A stretch of DNA of 47,189 nt. It comes from a virus. Each line of letters begins with the position of its first letter. Position 1 is the stretch's first letter. A program made the translations under genes and the position numbers. This document shows, one piece after another, positions 14,715-21,634 of this stretch. Below the pieces are notes generated by a model. It ran no database searches. It was not told the origin of the DNA and worked only from the letters and a program-made list of their open reading frames with translations. The stretch spans positions 1 through 47,189 of IMG/VR virus record IMGVR_UViG_3300037071_000750; one strand, 5' to 3'.

Positions 14715-14730
14715 CTGTACATGAGTACAA
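14715..14730. promoter_or_regulatory. Palindrome TGTAC-ATGA-GTACA in leader
   Basis: This site has the consensus spacer ATGA. It begins 68 bases after the -10 box of the promoter at 14626 and ends 26 bases before ATG 14756. A second copy with the same spacer lies inside that gene at 14858-14869. Confidence 0.55.
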
Positions 14731-14755
14731 CGGCCATAACCGATAGGAGCATGAC

Positions 14756-15220
14756 ATGGATAGGCAATTTGCAGACAAGTTGCAGACGGAACTGCAACTG
14801 TTCGGACGCGAAGGCAAGTACGCGCCTCCGAAGTCGCAAGATCCGATGGACAAGGTTGTACATGAGTACTTCGTGTGCGATCTGATGGCGTCCATCGCAA
14901 ACAAGAGACGCGGCATGGCCAAGGAGATGGTCATTGGTGGTGCGCAGGAGGGTTTGGTAGATGGGCTGATCTCATCTGCCATCAAACAGAACAACCTGCA
15001 ATCCGCGACACTGTTCAGCACTGAACACTACGTGGCGGTGCTGCGTGTTGCGAAGCCGGTCGAAGCCATCGACCACAAGAAACTGCGCACCGAGTTGATC
15101 AAACTTGGTGTTGATGAAGTCACCATTCAGAAGGCGTACGACAACGCGCAGACGACACGTGAGCCTGCGAAGACGTTGGTGGTGACTACAACCCACTCAC
15201 CTGCGGGCAGTGGTAGGTGA
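14756..15220 (+). CDS. Unknown protein at head of middle operon (154 aa)
   Basis: The product is 154 residues from ATG 14756, with TAGGAG eight bases upstream. The first 100 residues are mixed alpha/beta with a conserved-looking acidic/aromatic stretch (DKVVHEYFVCDLMASIANKR). The C-terminus is Thr/Ser/Pro-rich. No family is recognised. As the first gene after a strong promoter it is likely abundant. It carries a GTAC-ATGA-GTAC palindrome inside. Confidence 0.6.
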   Translation: MDRQFADKLQTELQLFGREGKYAPPKSQDPMDKVVHEYFVCDLMASIANKRRGMAKEMVIGGAQEGLVDGLISSAIKQNNLQSATLFSTEHYVAVLRVAKPVEAIDHKKLRTELIKLGVDEVTIQKAYDNAQTTREPAKTLVVTTTHSPAGSGR

Positions 15221-15248
15221 GTACAACTGCAACCAACGGAGAACAGAC

Positions 15249-15476
15249 ATGCAACATGAGAAGTTGACACAGTTCATCGAGTTCTGTGAAAGCCTGCACC
15301 CTGACACCATGTACAACTGGGACGACGCAGGTCAGTGTGCACTCGGACAATTCAACGGGTACAATTCAGCCGGTTGGGAGGATGAGTTCCACACCATCAA
15401 CAGCGTCGCGCGCTTCGAGCCGCAAACGTTCGGTGATTTGGCTGAACGTGTGAAACTGGAGTTCGGCATCAACTGA
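15249..15476 (+). CDS. Small acidic protein, unknown (75 aa)
   Basis: The product is 75 residues from ATG 15249. The leader has the recurring CAACTGCAACCAACGGAGAA element. The protein is acidic and aromatic-rich (PDTMYNWDDAGQCALGQFNG), a style seen in DNA-mimic and anti-host proteins, though that is only a suggestion. A hairpin follows the stop. Confidence 0.6.
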   Translation: MQHEKLTQFIEFCESLHPDTMYNWDDAGQCALGQFNGYNSAGWEDEFHTINSVARFEPQTFGDLAERVKLEFGIN

Positions 15477-15486
15477 CACCATCAAG

Positions 15487-15513
15487 GGGTGGCTGGCCAT
15501 GCGCTGGCCACCC
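15487..15513 (+). terminator. Probable terminator hairpin
   Basis: A GGGTGGC / GCCACCC stem surrounds an inner TGGC..GCTG part that can partly pair. Only a weak T-rich tail (TATTCGTGTTT) follows, so termination may be partial. Confidence 0.5.
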
Positions 15514-15597
15514 TATTCGTGTTTGGCACGAGACTTGCTACGCACACATGAGGGCGTACCTGTCACGGTAGTTTAGGAAGAAAGAAGGAAGGAGTAC

Positions 15598-15855
15598 GTG
15601 ACACACATGCGACACATACGTGAGAAGACTGAGGACCAAATTGTTTCTGAATACATCAACAAGATGCACCGCATAGGGACCATGATGCGTGTGTTTGGTT
15701 GCAGTCGCGATGATCGGTTGCAGCAGGCACGGTTCGCACGCAGTCTTGCACTGTCGAAAGGCGGTGACGCAGATGCCATCAAGGCCATGTTCTCCGCGTA
15801 CTTCTTACATGGAGAACTCAGCGATGGGGTTGGGCAGTTGGAACTGGTGAAGTAA
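15598..15855 (+). CDS. Small protein, unknown (85 aa)
   Basis: The product is 85 residues from GTG 15598, with a long purine-rich ribosome binding site (GAAGGAAGGAG). It has a basic helical N-terminus (MTHMRHIREKTEDQIVSEYI) and then an Ala-rich helix. No family is recognised. It lies alone between a terminator-like hairpin and the next palindrome-bearing leader. Confidence 0.6.
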   Translation: MTHMRHIREKTEDQIVSEYINKMHRIGTMMRVFGCSRDDRLQQARFARSLALSKGGDADAIKAMFSAYFLHGELSDGVGQLELVK

Positions 15856-15871
15856 CACCGGACCTCGATTT

Positions 15872-15885
15872 TGTATTCATGTACA
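15872..15885. promoter_or_regulatory. Palindrome TGTAT-TCAT-GTACA in leader
   Basis: This is a reverse-oriented member of the family (spacer ATGA on the other strand) with an outer T-A pair. It lies 17 bases before ATG 15902 in a 46-base intergenic gap. No other regulatory signal is visible there. Confidence 0.5.
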
Positions 15886-15901
15886 AACCCTGTGGCGGGG
15901 G

Positions 15902-16333
15902 ATGGACATCAAAGATGCGAGGCGTAAGATGATTACCGATGGCGGTCCAACCGAGGGGACCAAGAACATTTCCAGTACAGTCATAGATTTCGCGCAACGG
16001 CGCAAGCAACTCCTTGCAGGTGAACAGCAACCGCAAAGTGATGATGCGTTGCCTGAGTTCATCCACCCGTCAGACATCAGTACAATGACAGATGATCAGT
16101 TGGATCAGTTGATCAACATCATCAGGTTGCGTCGTCTCAACAGCACAATGATCTACGAACGGACCATGCGTGAGAAGGAACAGATCACGATGGGCAAAGC
16201 ACGTGAGCAGTTGGAGAAGAAGTGCGGCCAGGTGTTCAAGTGCATCGACACCGCGCTGAACCAGCTTGAGAAGTTGGAACTGCGTGTCAATGAGATGCGC
16301 GCACTGCGAATACAGGCAGGATTGGATTGGTGA
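15902..16333 (+). CDS. Helical protein, unknown (143 aa)
   Basis: The product is 143 residues from ATG 15902, with GGCGGGGG upstream as a weak site. The C-terminal half is a long charged helix with coiled-coil character (TMREKEQITMGKAREQLEKK). No family is recognised. It precedes the recombination genes and may be a structural or adaptor protein of that module. Confidence 0.6.
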   Translation: MDIKDARRKMITDGGPTEGTKNISSTVIDFAQRRKQLLAGEQQPQSDDALPEFIHPSDISTMTDDQLDQLINIIRLRRLNSTMIYERTMREKEQITMGKAREQLEKKCGQVFKCIDTALNQLEKLELRVNEMRALRIQAGLDW

Positions 16334-16346
16334 AAGGAGCACGACA

Positions 16347-16616
16347 ATGAGACAGTCTGAAGTTGCCACCATGATGAAGAAGTACGGACATGAGCGAGGG
16401 ACGTTGCATTGTCTGATGCGTCTCGCTGAGGAAGGCGAAGACTTGCAGCGTTCGTTCAAAGAGTTGGCGCAAGTGGTTGATGCGATGTCAAACGTCATCA
16501 CCCTGCTCAATGGTGTCGCAGAAGGTATGAAAGGAAAGATCGATGGTATTCATCGCCGCATTGACAACGATCCTCGCAGCACTCATGCCATCGTTTCTTC
16601 GACAGACCCCGAATGA
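16347..16616 (+). CDS. Small helical protein, unknown (89 aa)
   Basis: The product is 89 residues from ATG 16347, with AAAGGAG upstream. It is helical throughout (EDLQRSFKELAQVVDAMSNV), suggesting an oligomeric coiled coil. Its last 74 bases overlap the start of the nuclease gene in another frame. Confidence 0.6.
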   Translation: MRQSEVATMMKKYGHERGTLHCLMRLAEEGEDLQRSFKELAQVVDAMSNVITLLNGVAEGMKGKIDGIHRRIDNDPRSTHAIVSSTDPE

Positions 16617-17733
16617 GTTCCCACCGGACTTCGAACTGAGCATCGAACCGTGGGATGAGCGCAAACATCCTGACAATCTGCCATCGTTTGACAACGTGAA
16701 GCTGACAGCGATCGCAACGTGTCCAACGTTTGGCATCATGCGATACCAACATCACAAGGTGTATGCATCGCCAAGGAGGTCGATGCCGCTTGTCGCGGGA
16801 CTGGCTGCACATGAAGCATTCAGCGCTGTGCGGTTGGGTGACCTGTTCTTCAATGGGCACATGTTCTACCCAGACATGGATTGCAAACGCACTGCCATCA
16901 GACGTGCGAACCAACTGTTTGGCAGTGAGCGCACAATTGCGTGGGTGGAGAAGATGTCTGCCGGTGAGGACATCGAACGCAGCGTCATGTTGGGTGCACT
17001 TGAGATCTTCAACAGCACAGGGTTCTACGATGATCCAGACGACAAACGCAGAACCATCGCCAACATTGAGGAGACGATCATTGCGTACTGCTCACGGTAT
17101 CCGATGGGCAAGACGATGTGCGTGGTGGACATCGACAAGTTGGGTCGGCAGTTCGTTGGTGTCGAAATCCCAATCAAGATGTTCCTGCGCATCAGGAACC
17201 ACGACGTTGTACGTGAGTACAAGTTCCTTGGACGTGTGGATGGTGTGATGTGGACAGGTCCAGACAAGACTGCCATCAATGTCGAAGACGACAAGACTGC
17301 ATCACGGCTCAACGATGCATGGCACGAGAGTTGGAAGATCGCACATCAGATGACTGGTTACTGTGCTGCCATCAACGCACTGTTAGGCGTGGAGACAATG
17401 CAGGGCATCGTACGTGGTGCCAGCATTCCACTGCCAAAGACGTACGACTACGGTGGCGTCGTTAATGTGCCATTCAGACGCAATCTGCCGCAATTCAAGG
17501 AGTGGGCCGACTACGTGGTGCACATCATGGACATCATGCAGAAGTACGTGAACACACCGCTGTCTGCACCACGGTACACACACAGTTGCAACCGGTACTT
17601 CAGACCGTGTTCGTACATCCCATTCTGCGACAGTGACATGGAGGAGCGTGCACTGATGTACAGTGAGATGGATGACGAGGTGTGGGACCCCACCACTGGT
17701 GCACACTACGATGAGGAGGAGCATGATGTCTGA
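16543..17733 (+). CDS. PD-(D/E)XK nuclease with Cas4/AddB-like iron-sulfur motif
   Basis: This is probably an exonuclease of the phage recombination pathway that makes single-stranded ends for the partner ATPase and ssDNA-binding protein. The 396 residues contain a Glu helix (AAHEAFSAVRLGD, about 93-105), the active-site stretch GRVDGVMW followed by NVEDDKTAS (Asp, then Asp-x-Lys, about 230-255), an early Cys (ATCPTF, about 60) and a late cluster C-x6-C-x5-C (SCNRYFRPC, SYIPFC). These four Cys could bind a 4Fe-4S cluster as in Cas4 and AddB. The start is uncertain: 16543 gives an odd hydrophobic N-terminus; 16585 is an alternative. It overlaps the ATPase gene by 8 bases. Confidence 0.8.
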   Translation: MVFIAALTTILAALMPSFLRQTPNEFPPDFELSIEPWDERKHPDNLPSFDNVKLTAIATCPTFGIMRYQHHKVYASPRRSMPLVAGLAAHEAFSAVRLGDLFFNGHMFYPDMDCKRTAIRRANQLFGSERTIAWVEKMSAGEDIERSVMLGALEIFNSTGFYDDPDDKRRTIANIEETIIAYCSRYPMGKTMCVVDIDKLGRQFVGVEIPIKMFLRIRNHDVVREYKFLGRVDGVMWTGPDKTAINVEDDKTASRLNDAWHESWKIAHQMTGYCAAINALLGVETMQGIVRGASIPLPKTYDYGGVVNVPFRRNLPQFKEWADYVVHIMDIMQKYVNTPLSAPRYTHSCNRYFRPCSYIPFCDSDMEERALMYSEMDDEVWDPTTGAHYDEEEHDV

Positions 17734-18625
17734 CATCGTAATGAAGCACGAGAACATCAGCGATGGCACAGCACTGCCGATGATCGGTGGTGCACATGCA
17801 CGCAGACCGGAGGACATCGACAAACGCATGACTGCGCTGCTGTGGGGTGATGCTGGCGTTGGCAAGACTGTGCTGGCTGCAACTGCACCGGGACGCAAGT
17901 GTTGGTTTCAGTTCGATCCCGAAGGCACCAACACACTGGCTGGCACTGGTGAGGATGTACAGGTGTACGACCTGAGTGCAATGGCAGAGTCCACATTGGA
18001 GAGTTTCAAGAATGTCGGCAACCCGCTCAACATCAAGACGATCTTGGACCAGTTCGACACGTTCGTGTTTGACAGCATCACGAACATCACGGACAAGACA
18101 CTCATGCGCGGGATCAGCACAAACAAGGGAGCCACAGTGGAACGACCTTCGCCAGCAGCTTACGCAACTCGAAACGCTCTGGCTATCCGTCTCATTAAGA
18201 ATGTCATGGCAGCTACACAGAAGGCGAAGAAACATGTCATATTTATTGCGCATGAGAAAGCGCCGACAACAGATGAAGAGACTGGGCAAGTACTGTTCAT
18301 TACTCTTGCACTTGGAGGCCAACTCGCGGCTAACGTAGGCATCGACTTCAGTGAGATCTGGCATCTGTATCAAGTGGACAACCGCAATGAGCGGCGCATC
18401 TGCATACGACCAGCACGCAAACGCAGACCTGCCAAGACACGCATGTGGATACAGAGTGGCAGCCCAGAGTTCGAATGGAAATTCAATGCGGAGAAGTGGG
18501 ACGATGTTGGCAACAAACCATTCCGCATGGACACGTGGTTCAATATGTGGAACACAGTCGGCCACAAGTTGACATTGCCGGGGACACCGGAGTTCGATCG
18601 ACTGTACAAGGAGGTGTACAAGTGA
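17726..18625 (+). CDS. Sak4-like RecA-fold ATPase (recombination)
   Basis: The product is 299 residues of the phage nucleotide-binding Sak4 type, single-domain RecA-like proteins that act in single-strand annealing and recombination. Walker A is GDAGVGKT (41-48) and Walker B is TFVFDSITNI (about 112-121). ATG 17726 is chosen for its distance to GAGGAGG; ATG 17723 is possible. It lies between the nuclease and, farther on, the ssDNA-binding protein, the common order in such modules. The part at about 18140-18345 uses clearly different codons (GCT, ATT, TTT, ATA) from the rest, which suggests a recombinant patch. Confidence 0.85.
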   Translation: MSDIVMKHENISDGTALPMIGGAHARRPEDIDKRMTALLWGDAGVGKTVLAATAPGRKCWFQFDPEGTNTLAGTGEDVQVYDLSAMAESTLESFKNVGNPLNIKTILDQFDTFVFDSITNITDKTLMRGISTNKGATVERPSPAAYATRNALAIRLIKNVMAATQKAKKHVIFIAHEKAPTTDEETGQVLFITLALGGQLAANVGIDFSEIWHLYQVDNRNERRICIRPARKRRPAKTRMWIQSGSPEFEWKFNAEKWDDVGNKPFRMDTWFNMWNTVGHKLTLPGTPEFDRLYKEVYK

Positions 18626-19206
18626 CAGCAAAAAGCAGCCAGAGACTTGCGGATGTACTGCTCGCCGCAGGGTTCAACGAACTGGCAAACAGAGCAGCGG
18701 AGGATGAGTTCCATGACTTTCTCTCACCGAACGCAACGCCGTCTGTCAACCTGGATATGGAGTTGGTGGCACTCATCAACGACAATCCCATCGGCAGCAG
18801 AGAACACATCGCAGCAGTCAATATCCGCGGACGACACCACAACGGTGACTTCGATGCGGACGAGGCAGAGAGTGAGGAGTGGGCAGCAAGTGACGAAGGG
18901 AAAGCCACCATCGACCGACTCATGAGTGAGGTGAAGACCAAGCCAACACTCGGTGATGCACCGATCGATCCTGAGTTCCGTGACAAGATGAACAGACTGG
19001 CACGGTCACTGCAAACACTATTCAATGGTGAAGGAACGCGCATCGCAGACAGCAAGGTTGGGTTCGCGTTGATGGTGTTCCACATGAACAAGGAAGGAGG
19101 ACGCGCCAACTACATCAGCAATGCACAACGTGCGGATGTGATCACACTGTTGAAGGAACAGGTCGCACGGTTTGAGGGCATGCCAGAACAGAAGGGACAC
19201 GCGTGA
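18622..19206 (+). CDS. Unknown protein of recombination module (194 aa)
   Basis: The product is 194 residues from GTG 18622 (GTGA overlap with the ATPase stop), with AAGGAGGTG seven bases upstream. It is acidic to neutral and mixed helical. No domain is recognised. Its tight coupling to the Sak4-like gene suggests it works with it, for example as a DNA-binding partner. Confidence 0.6.
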   Translation: MTAKSSQRLADVLLAAGFNELANRAAEDEFHDFLSPNATPSVNLDMELVALINDNPIGSREHIAAVNIRGRHHNGDFDADEAESEEWAASDEGKATIDRLMSEVKTKPTLGDAPIDPEFRDKMNRLARSLQTLFNGEGTRIADSKVGFALMVFHMNKEGGRANYISNAQRADVITLLKEQVARFEGMPEQKGHA

Positions 19207-19418
19207 TGGAACGCAATGTGGAGATCAATTACAAACACATGCAGCTTGTCGATGTTACTGTGGAGACGGTGCAGATGTCTGTGGATGAGGCACGTGCATT
19301 CATCGACGGTTCGCTGCACGACTTCGATGACTTGGAGACGTGCATCGATGCCGCACAGGGTGACGTGTTCAGTGGCATTGCACCTGCCGCATACGTCATC
19401 ATCAAGATCGTGAAGTGA
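19206..19418 (+). CDS. Small protein, unknown (70 aa)
   Basis: The product is 70 residues from ATG 19206 (TGATG junction with the previous stop). It is alternating beta and helix, with an acidic middle (SLHDFDDLETCIDAAQGDVF). No family is recognised. Confidence 0.6.
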   Translation: MERNVEINYKHMQLVDVTVETVQMSVDEARAFIDGSLHDFDDLETCIDAAQGDVFSGIAPAAYVIIKIVK

Positions 19419-19446
19419 ACTGCAACTGCAACAACGGAGAACTGCA

Positions 19447-19932
19447 ATGACTGACAAACTGCTGCATGGGTATCTGGTGGACCCATACACCAAGACCATC
19501 AAGGAGGTGTACGTGTCACCGTACCCTGCATGGAAGGCACTGATTGAGGTGGACATGATCGAGGCAGTGACCATCGCACGATACGCAGATGGCACAATGG
19601 AGACACTGTGGATCGATGAGGAGGGACTGCTGCATGACAAGGCAGATGGTCCGTACATCAAGGTGAAGACGCACCCACAACCGATGGCAGGGAAGGGCAT
19701 CATCCTTGGCACCGACGCGCAGGGTGAGACAGTGAACAGCAAGTTGCCAATGAACTTGGTGCAGCAACTGATCTCATTCCCGACTGATGTCAGGTTCACA
19801 GGGTTCGAAGCACTGCCAGAGACGACAGTGGTACTGCCGGGCATCGGTGAGATGACGCAGATCGGACACCGCGCAGTGTTCGAGAAGGTCAAGGTCGAAC
19901 CACTGGATGAAGAAGACGCACAGGGAGATTGA
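19447..19932 (+). CDS. DUF3846-like protein (161 aa)
   Basis: The product is 161 residues with the recurring CAACAACGGAGAACTGCAATG-type leader. The layout (beta-strand, LIEVDMIEAVTIARY, then WIDEEGLLHDKADG, then GIILGTD) recalls DUF3846, a small domain of unknown function common in phages and plasmids. The C-terminal 60 residues (from about 100) are extra. The family match is tentative. Confidence 0.5.
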   Translation: MTDKLLHGYLVDPYTKTIKEVYVSPYPAWKALIEVDMIEAVTIARYADGTMETLWIDEEGLLHDKADGPYIKVKTHPQPMAGKGIILGTDAQGETVNSKLPMNLVQQLISFPTDVRFTGFEALPETTVVLPGIGEMTQIGHRAVFEKVKVEPLDEEDAQGD

Positions 19933-19936
19933 TGAC

Positions 19937-20326
19937 ATGAAGAAGTTGAACAAGGAGCAGATGGAACAGCGCGAAACGCACTCGACCACACTGCACACTG
20001 CATTCGAGAAGATCGAAGCCAACTACTCCATACTGGAGGACATGATCAACGACTACAACAAGGACGTTGACACGTTCAATGAGGCATTGGCTGCGACGCG
20101 TGAGTTCGTGGGCGAGATCACTGCCGACATGAACAGTTACATGGAGGACAAATCTGAGGCATGGCAGGAGGGCGACAAGGGAGGTGAGTACGCGGAGTGG
20201 CGTGACACTTGGGATCAGATGGAGTTGGAGGACATGGAGCATTTGACCATGCCAGACAACCCAACCGACACCACGTACTCCACAATCCCTGATGAGTTGC
20301 GTGAACTCCCATCCGAACCCGGCTGA
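19937..20326 (+). CDS. Acidic coiled-coil protein, unknown (129 aa)
   Basis: The product is 129 residues from ATG 19937, with GGGA about ten bases upstream. It is helical with heptad-like spacing (FEKIEANYSILEDMINDYNK) and has a very acidic C-terminus (EWRDTWDQMELEDMEHL). No family is recognised. It may be a DNA mimic or a scaffold for the recombination complex; both are guesses. Confidence 0.6.
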   Translation: MKKLNKEQMEQRETHSTTLHTAFEKIEANYSILEDMINDYNKDVDTFNEALAATREFVGEITADMNSYMEDKSEAWQEGDKGGEYAEWRDTWDQMELEDMEHLTMPDNPTDTTYSTIPDELRELPSEPG

Positions 20327-20411
20327 CGATGGCAGCCGGTAGACGCTGCAACCTTCCCCTCGGTTGATGCAGCGTCCGGTGGCGGGGCATGTTTGCAGTG
20401 CATGTCCCGCC
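20319..20411 (+). ncRNA. Structured intergenic RNA: three successive hairpins
   Basis: Three strong stems follow each other: CCGGCT/AGCCGG (20319-20339, holding the upstream stop codon), GACGCTGCA/TGCAGCGTC (20342-20376) and GGCGGGGCATG pairing with CATGTCCCGCC (20381-20411, one G-U pair). No T-run follows. The GTAT-ATGA-GTAC palindrome comes next. The unit could be an mRNA leader with regulatory structure, a processing site or a small RNA. Confidence 0.5.
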
Positions 20412-20413
20412 GC

Positions 20414-20427
20414 TGTATATGAGTACA
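20414..20427. promoter_or_regulatory. Palindrome TGTAT-ATGA-GTACA before ssDNA-binding gene
   Basis: This site has the consensus spacer. It ends 33 bases upstream of ATG 20461 and directly follows three hairpins, giving a fourth. A possible weak promoter (TTGCAG, then TATATG) overlaps it. Confidence 0.5.
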
Positions 20428-20460
20428 ACACTGCGCAACAGCCAACAGATGGAGAACACA

Positions 20461-20880
20461 ATGGCTGACATTGGCATACTGGAATTCAGTCAAGACATCG
20501 GTGAAGCAGAAGCACCGCCCCCGTTGCCCGTTGGTGAGTATCCAGCGACAGTGGAGGCACTTGAGGTGCGTGTGTCCAACACGTCAGGGCGTGAATACCT
20601 GGGCGTGAACATCCGCATCGCAACCGATGACTTCCCGCCTGACTTCGAAACCGACGCGTATCCTGACGGTGTACTGCTGCGTTACAACCGCCTCTTCACT
20701 GAGGACAACGCACGCAACAGGTACAACTTCCGCAAGTTCTGCGAGGCGTTGGGTGCACCGATGGGCAAACAGATCGATCCCAATGACTGGATCGGCATGA
20801 CGCTCAAGATCGGCATCAACCACCGCAAGTGGGAGGATGAGGATCAGGCCAACATCACGAAGATCGCGTCCGCTGCTTGA
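20461..20880 (+). CDS. Single-stranded DNA-binding protein (DUF669-like)
   Basis: The product is 139 residues from ATG 20461, with GGAG upstream. The pattern LPVGEYPATVEALEVRVSNT, then YLGVNIRIATDDFPP, then LRYNRLFTEDNARNRYNFRK and LKIGINHRKWEDED is that of DUF669-type proteins, OB-like ssDNA-binding proteins often found with Sak4-like ATPases. It would coat single strands in replication and recombination. The leader has strong RNA structure. Confidence 0.75.
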   Translation: MADIGILEFSQDIGEAEAPPPLPVGEYPATVEALEVRVSNTSGREYLGVNIRIATDDFPPDFETDAYPDGVLLRYNRLFTEDNARNRYNFRKFCEALGAPMGKQIDPNDWIGMTLKIGINHRKWEDEDQANITKIASAA

Positions 20881-20904
20881 CGCGTATGCGTGCATATGTA
20901 TAAT
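20877..20904 (+). promoter_or_regulatory. Sigma-70 promoter overlapping a half-palindrome
   Basis: TTGACG (20877-20882), a 16-base spacer and a perfect TATAAT (20899-20904). The TTG overlaps the stop of the preceding gene. The -10 box lies inside TGTATAATGAGTACA, a palindrome-family variant with a five-base spacer, so a protein bound there would block the promoter. Confidence 0.85.
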
Positions 20905-21010
20905 GAGTACACCGTGAACGGGAGGGAGTGTTGAAGTGTGTGGCCGACCATCTAGTGCCCCGTCAACCCTCTCTCGCACGGACCCCCCAACCCTGTAATG
21001 GAGCAATGCA

Positions 21011-21256
21011 ATGGCAAAGGAAGCCCGTGAGACTGCTGGCATCAGCGAAGACACACAGACTGGCGCACCAAAGGCGAAGCGCGTCGTCAACCGTGGTGCA
21101 CGCGGACCACAGCCGGTATACGTGTTCGTGAAACAGGACCCCAGCACCGGCAAGCTGGTGATCACCAAGTCGTTCCGCGATCCGCGCAAGATGGCTGGCT
21201 ACTTCCAGACCGCGCAGGAAGAGGGCAGTCAGTTCCTCGTCACCACGCCGGAGTGA
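21011..21256 (+). CDS. Small basic protein, unknown (81 aa)
   Basis: The product is 81 residues from ATG 21011, expressed alone between a strong promoter and a terminator. It has a basic linker (KAKRVVNRGARGPQ) and a small beta-like domain (VYVFVKQDPSTGKLVITKSF). It may bind nucleic acid. Its own unit suggests abundant expression. No family is recognised. Confidence 0.65.
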   Translation: MAKEARETAGISEDTQTGAPKAKRVVNRGARGPQPVYVFVKQDPSTGKLVITKSFRDPRKMAGYFQTAQEEGSQFLVTTPE

Positions 21257-21271
21257 TCTGAACCTACACAG

Positions 21272-21303
21272 GCCGGTGCATGCTGGAGCGTGCATCGGCT
21301 TTT
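21272..21303 (+). terminator. Rho-independent terminator
   Basis: Twelve base pairs (GCCGGTGCATGC with GCGTGCATCGGC, two G-U pairs), a TGGA loop and TTTT follow the stop at 21256. This ends the unit of the small basic protein. Confidence 0.85.
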
Positions 21304-21328
21304 CATTTGACAGGAAGGTGCTACACTC

Positions 21329-21634
21329 ATGGTCAACAAACTTACACAAACTGTACAGATACCAGTACCGCGCACCACGATACAGATGTACCGCGGGTTC
21401 ACCAACAAGAAGTCTGTGCACACCATCCCCATATCAGTGCGATGGACAGATGCAGACCGCGCATTCGTGGACCGACAGGCCGGTGTGTTGGGCATCAGCT
21501 TCAGTGAGTTCGTGCGATGGAGTTCGTACTTCATGGCAGTGGAGATCAACAAACTGGAGATGATGGAGTCATTCCGACTACGACAATCAGAGGCGCAACC
21601 AAAGAAGAAGGTTGACATTGCGGAGTACGAATGA
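21329..21634 (+). CDS. Ribbon-helix-helix-like DNA-binding protein (101 aa)
   Basis: The product is 101 residues from ATG 21329, with AGGAAGG eight bases upstream. Residues about 35-72 (HTIPISVRWTDADRAFVDRQ, then AGVLGISFSEFVRWSSYFMA) fit the ribbon-helix-helix fold of Arc/CopG regulators. Such proteins bind palindromic operators as dimers, so this is a second candidate reader of the GTAC palindromes. The start codon lies at the end of a GGTGCTACACTCA motif copy. Its stop overlaps the helicase start. Confidence 0.65.
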   Translation: MVNKLTQTVQIPVPRTTIQMYRGFTNKKSVHTIPISVRWTDADRAFVDRQAGVLGISFSEFVRWSSYFMAVEINKLEMMESFRLRQSEAQPKKKVDIAEYE

